Positions 31,452-34,616 of a stretch of 34,616 nucleotides of DNA are shown here, piece after piece. How positions within the stretch are numbered: the first letter of the stretch is position 1; each line of letters starts with the position of its first letter. The stretch covers positions 1 through 34,616 of the forward strand of contig CANEVO010000038.1 in the NCBI GenBank assembly GCA_947442255.1, given 5' to 3'. Both the position numbers and the translations under genes were made by a program. The notes beneath the pieces are model-generated. The model saw only the letters and a program-made list of their open reading frames with translations, ran no database searches and was not told where the DNA came from. The stretch comes from Opitutia bacterium (GTDB lineage Bacteria; Verrucomicrobiota; Verrucomicrobiae; Opitutales; Opitutaceae).

Positions 31452-31843
31452 TCGAGGGGCTTGCAGCGGGCGCCCCGCAAATACTCGATTTGCTCAACTA
31501 CATCGAGCAAGTCGAGAAGCTGAAAACCAAGCTGGCCTTCTCGGTTCCCACAGAGTTTTTTTCGGCCTATCAGCAAGAGCGCAAGGGCCTGCCAGAATTG
31601 CAGTTCAACTTGCAGGTCGGAGGCGACGACGTCTGGCTGCGCTTGCCGCGGTTGGGCGTGCGGCGGGCAATCTCCTCCGGGCAAAAAAAACCGCCGCACC
31701 CCGAAGGATGCGACGGTGGCAAGAAAGCGGCGGGATCAGAGCCGGCCGGAGATGCCGAACACGACCTTCGGGTGGAACGTCCGCCAGTAGGTCGGACGGT
31801 CCGCGTAGGCGGCGTAACGATCGTCGAGCAGCGTCGAAGTTAA
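31448..31843 (+). pseudogene. ORF coupled to the ribbon-helix-helix gene, probably truncated
   Basis: Begins with GTG at 31448 overlapping the previous stop. About the first 79 residues look like real protein: IEGLAAGAPQILDLLNYIEQ, then FSVPTEFFSAYQQERKGLPE and FNLQVGGDDVWLRLPRLG. After about position 31680 the frame crosses the A-run and hairpin that terminate the opposite TBDR, and then that TBDR's last codons, giving a nonsense tail. The true 3' part was probably lost at a rearrangement junction near 31680. I do not recognise the family. Confidence 0.4.
31683..31716 (-). terminator. Intrinsic terminator of the fourth TBDR
   Basis: On the minus strand an 11-bp stem, CCGTCGCATCC/GGGTGCGGCGG with two G-T pairs, is closed by the stable TTCG tetraloop and followed by eight T. 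It starts 20 nt after the receptor's stop codon. This is the strongest terminator in the window. Confidence 0.9.
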
Positions 31844-34616
31844 GTTCTCGAGGTCGAGGAACGCGCTCAATTTCGGGGAGAAGGCGTAGCGGGACTTCCA
31901 GCCCCAGGAGGTCTTCGGCTTCTGCCAGGTGACGAGCGCCGGCGTGGTCGAGTTAGAGATCAGGTACTCACCGCGATAAACCGCCTGCAGGCGCAGGTCG
32001 AAGCCATAGCCGCGGAAGCTCAGACCGAGATTGCCCGTGAAGTCGAGGAAACCGGCAAGCGTACCGCCCGCGCTGCTGCCTGGGCCGGTGACGAACGCTG
32101 AGTTTTGTCCCTTGGTCCAAAGCTTCGTCGCGTTCATGTAAACACCGAGACCGCGGGCTAGGCCCGGGAGGAAGACCAGCTGCTGCTGGTAGTTGAATTC
32201 GAGACCACGGATCTGAGCGTAGCCGCTGTTGACCGTGGTGCTGATCCGGTAACCGGCGTACTGGCCGTCATAGCCGTTGTTCTGACCGGTGCCGACGAAC
32301 TGACTGCTGTCGCTCTGGATGTAGTCTTCGATCCTCTTGTGGAAGGCACCGAACGAAATCATGCCCTGGGGATTGAAGTAATACTCTCCGCTGAAGTCCC
32401 AGCTGCGGGCGTACTGCGGCTTGAGGCTCGGATTTGTGACGGAGATCGACTGTCCCGCATCATTGACCGAGAGATTCGGAATGATGTTTCCGAACGGCGG
32501 ACGGCCGACGCCCGTGGACCAGCTGAGGCGGGTCACGAAGCCCTGGGTGGGCTCGTACTTCAGGTGCACGCCCGGCAGGAAGAAGCGGTATTCGCCCTCA
32601 GCCGTGGTGCGGCCACTGTACTGAGCCACGGTCCGACGGATCACCTCCGCATCATTGATCGGTCCGACGAAGGCGGCGCGACGGGCGGTTTCCTGCGGGC
32701 TGACGTAATTCAACGGACCTGCGCCTTGCACGGCGGTGTCCTCCATGCGCACGCCGGTAAGGATGGAGATCTGACGCGTAACGCGTGTGTTCGCCATCAG
32801 GTACGCGGCGACGATGTTCTCCTCGATCTGCTGATCGGAAGTCAGGCGCTGGCGCGCCTGGAGTTCGACGTCCTGCTTCCACAGACTCGGATTGTCGCGG
32901 CGATGGGCGGCGACCTTGTAGGCATCGACCCACGGCGGAACGCCGCCTCGATTGCGGTAATATTTCTCTTCGTCGTCCGTGAGGTCTTTCGGGAACGCAC
33001 TGAACTGCTGGATACCGACATTGTCGTCCGCCGTGTTCAGGATTTTGTCGGGTCCGGTGTAAAAGTACCGGTACGGGCTGTTCCAGAGCTTGCGGGTCTG
33101 CCGCTTGCCGACGAAGCCAGTTTTGAAAAACGTGGGCATCGAGAGGCTCAGCTCCTTTTTCAGATCGAAGTTGACGTTATAAACCCGATCGTAGCCGCGG
33201 TTGTCGGTCTGATCAATGCGCAGGCGAGTGTAATTATTGAAGTTTTGCCAGTCGGGCCCCTGTGTCTGGCGGACCGTGGGGATCTTGTCGTCCTTCGAAC
33301 GGTCGATCACGAAGCCCAGATTCGGGATTTCGAGAAACACACCACCAGTGGGACGGGCCTTGTACTTATCCTGCTCGTGAATCACGTCGTAATAAGTGGC
33401 CGAGTCGGAGTACGAGATCCCGTAGTCGATGAGCAGGCCAGGAAACCGGTGACGGACGCTGGGAGCAAAAACGTACGTGCGACCAGACTTGTCGTTGGAT
33501 GACACGTTGAGGTTCGCCGTACCGCCCTGGTTGGTCCAGCTGGAGGTGTAATAGGCAACATCACGGCCACCGGAACCCGGGGTCGCCGGCTCGACGCTGT
33601 TGGCGAAGATCTGCGTGAACGAATTCGTGTATCCCGGTTTCACAAACCCGCCACCCGTGCGATTACCGGCGGCATCCACCGTGGCGATTAGGCTCGGGAG
33701 CGCGGCGTTGGTCGTGACCGCCGAGTTCAGTGTCTGCCAACGGGTATCGTTGTTTTCATGGAAGAAATTGAAGACCGTATTGACCGAGATCGCGGTCTGC
33801 TCGCTCAACTTGTAGACCACCTTGGCTCCGGTCGCGATGCGCGACCGCGTGGCACCGTTAACGATGTAGCGGCTAATACTGTTCGCAAACGCCGGTCCCG
33901 GTTCGTTTTTGCGCTCGTAACTGCTGGCGATCAAGCCACCACCGGCGGGCTGGCTGTGCACCGTGCCAGTGAGGCTGATACCGATGTTGCGCTTCGCGCC
34001 GATGACGTCGGAGTAATTGAAGTTCATCGAGGGACCGAACCCCTTGAACACCTGCTTCCACTTCGCTTCCACGGGGCCGGCATAAGACGGCTGCGTTGTC
34101 AGACCGACGGAGTAGGTGAAAACGCGCCCCTGCTTGCTGTCGAAGGGGCTCTTCGTGATGAGATTGACGGTCCCGCCGATGGAAGCGCCGTCCATGTCGG
34201 GCGTCGGAGCCTTCGTGACTTCGATCGACTCAATGTTGCCCAGCGAGGCGGTCTCGAACTCGAACTGGCGGCCGGTGCCGGCGGACTGGGCGCTGGCGAC
34301 CTGCGCGCCGTCCATCGTCACCGAGCTCAGCGCTGAACCGACGCCGCGGATGCTGATCTGGCGGACGTCGGGGCCGTTATAGTCGGCGGTGATGCCGACC
34401 ACGTGCTGGAGCATGTCGCCGATGTTGCCGTCGGCGATGTTGCCGAAGGTATCGGAGGAAACGACGTTCTTCACGTTCGGCGCGAGGCGCTGCAGGGTTT
34501 CGGCCCGGGCCGTGCCCTCGCGCTCACCGGCGACGGTGAATTTCTCCATCTTGTAGATATCGGAGGTCAGTTCGATGTCCTGGGTCACCCGGCCGCCCGC
34601 CGTAACCGTAACGGGA
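31736..34616 (-). CDS. TonB-dependent receptor, 5' end beyond the window
   Basis: At least 959 residues; the frame is open at the right edge. A GTG at 34588 is an internal codon, because the sequence before it (VTVTAGG) continues a beta-rich N-terminal domain of the carboxypeptidase-regulatory type. Next come DIYKMEKFTVAGEREG (a TonB-box-like segment), the plug (GNIGDMLQHVVGITADYNGP; SIRGVGSALSSVTMDGAQVA) and VTKAPTPDMDGASIGGTVNL. The last is typical of the Xanthomonas/Caulobacter-type receptor family that imports carbohydrates. The barrel ends VFGISGRL. It is a different subfamily from the other three receptors here. Cargo unknown, as its upstream neighbours lie outside the window. Confidence 0.92.
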   Translation of the reverse strand, partial: PVTVTAGGRVTQDIELTSDIYKMEKFTVAGEREGTARAETLQRLAPNVKNVVSSDTFGNIADGNIGDMLQHVVGITADYNGPDVRQISIRGVGSALSSVTMDGAQVASAQSAGTGRQFEFETASLGNIESIEVTKAPTPDMDGASIGGTVNLITKSPFDSKQGRVFTYSVGLTTQPSYAGPVEAKWKQVFKGFGPSMNFNYSDVIGAKRNIGISLTGTVHSQPAGGGLIASSYERKNEPGPAFANSISRYIVNGATRSRIATGAKVVYKLSEQTAISVNTVFNFFHENNDTRWQTLNSAVTTNAALPSLIATVDAAGNRTGGGFVKPGYTNSFTQIFANSVEPATPGSGGRDVAYYTSSWTNQGGTANLNVSSNDKSGRTYVFAPSVRHRFPGLLIDYGISYSDSATYYDVIHEQDKYKARPTGGVFLEIPNLGFVIDRSKDDKIPTVRQTQGPDWQNFNNYTRLRIDQTDNRGYDRVYNVNFDLKKELSLSMPTFFKTGFVGKRQTRKLWNSPYRYFYTGPDKILNTADDNVGIQQFSAFPKDLTDDEEKYYRNRGGVPPWVDAYKVAAHRRDNPSLWKQDVELQARQRLTSDQQIEENIVAAYLMANTRVTRQISILTGVRMEDTAVQGAGPLNYVSPQETARRAAFVGPINDAEVIRRTVAQYSGRTTAEGEYRFFLPGVHLKYEPTQGFVTRLSWSTGVGRPPFGNIIPNLSVNDAGQSISVTNPSLKPQYARSWDFSGEYYFNPQGMISFGAFHKRIEDYIQSDSSQFVGTGQNNGYDGQYAGYRISTTVNSGYAQIRGLEFNYQQQLVFLPGLARGLGVYMNATKLWTKGQNSAFVTGPGSSAGGTLAGFLDFTGNLGLSFRGYGFDLRLQAVYRGEYLISNSTTPALVTWQKPKTSWGWKSRYAFSPKLSAFLDLENLTSTLLDDRYAAYADRPTYWRTFHPKVVFGISGRL

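Noticed and set aside
1..34616. CRISPR array or cas genes
   Set aside because: No regularly spaced repeats and no Cas-like product were seen on either strand.

Overview
The window looks like chromosomal DNA of a GC-rich verrucomicrobium, probably Opitutales/Opitutaceae. The reasons are a heme-binding dehydrogenase of the type common in Planctomycetes and Verrucomicrobia, several TonB-dependent receptors (TBDRs) with an LSPFEV-type box after the signal peptide, a DUF2911 protein, many secreted sulfatases, and a Reg_prop/Y_Y_Y sensor kinase. This placement is inferred from gene content; no rRNA is present.

Layout. 1-400: right end of an IS3-family element, then a decayed miniature element (copy 1). 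499-5935: a secreted PL10-type pectate lyase followed by a TBDR whose mature N-terminus carries an EF-hand loop. 5936-7289: no clear host gene; inverted repeats, a terminase-small-subunit-like gene and a chain of tiny ORFs with Shine-Dalgarno (SD)-like sites, suggesting phage debris. 7484-12368: a PVC-type heme-binding dehydrogenase/cytochrome c fusion, a frameshifted PIG-L deacetylase, a glutathione peroxidase and a DUF2911 protein. 12629-12703: tRNA-Cys(GCA). 12999-15076: two more miniature IS3-derived elements (copies 2 and 3) flanking a sialidase-like gene. One abuts a broken methyltransferase and the other abuts a broken sulfatase.

15077-29641 is the functional heart, all on the minus strand: a one-component-per-protein sensor kinase/response regulator pair, then two TBDRs, a sulfatase, an SnoaL/DUF4440-like secreted protein, two more sulfatases, and the stub of a fourth sulfatase cut off by miniature element copy 3. 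Gaps between these genes are 25-80 nt, with one ATGA overlap, so they probably form one operon. The inferred job is sensing, outer-membrane uptake and desulfation of a sulfated glycan or sulfated secondary metabolite. No glycoside hydrolase and no formylglycine-generating enzyme is in the window.

29930-31233: an IS4-family insertion sequence with a transposase that looks complete. 31257-31843: a ribbon-helix-helix-like small gene coupled to a truncated ORF. 31736-34616: a fourth TBDR, 5'-incomplete at the window edge, with a strong intrinsic terminator.

A cross-cutting observation is that nearly all host genes lack an SD sequence and instead have a pyrimidine-rich stretch immediately before the start codon, while the phage-like patch does have SD-like sites.
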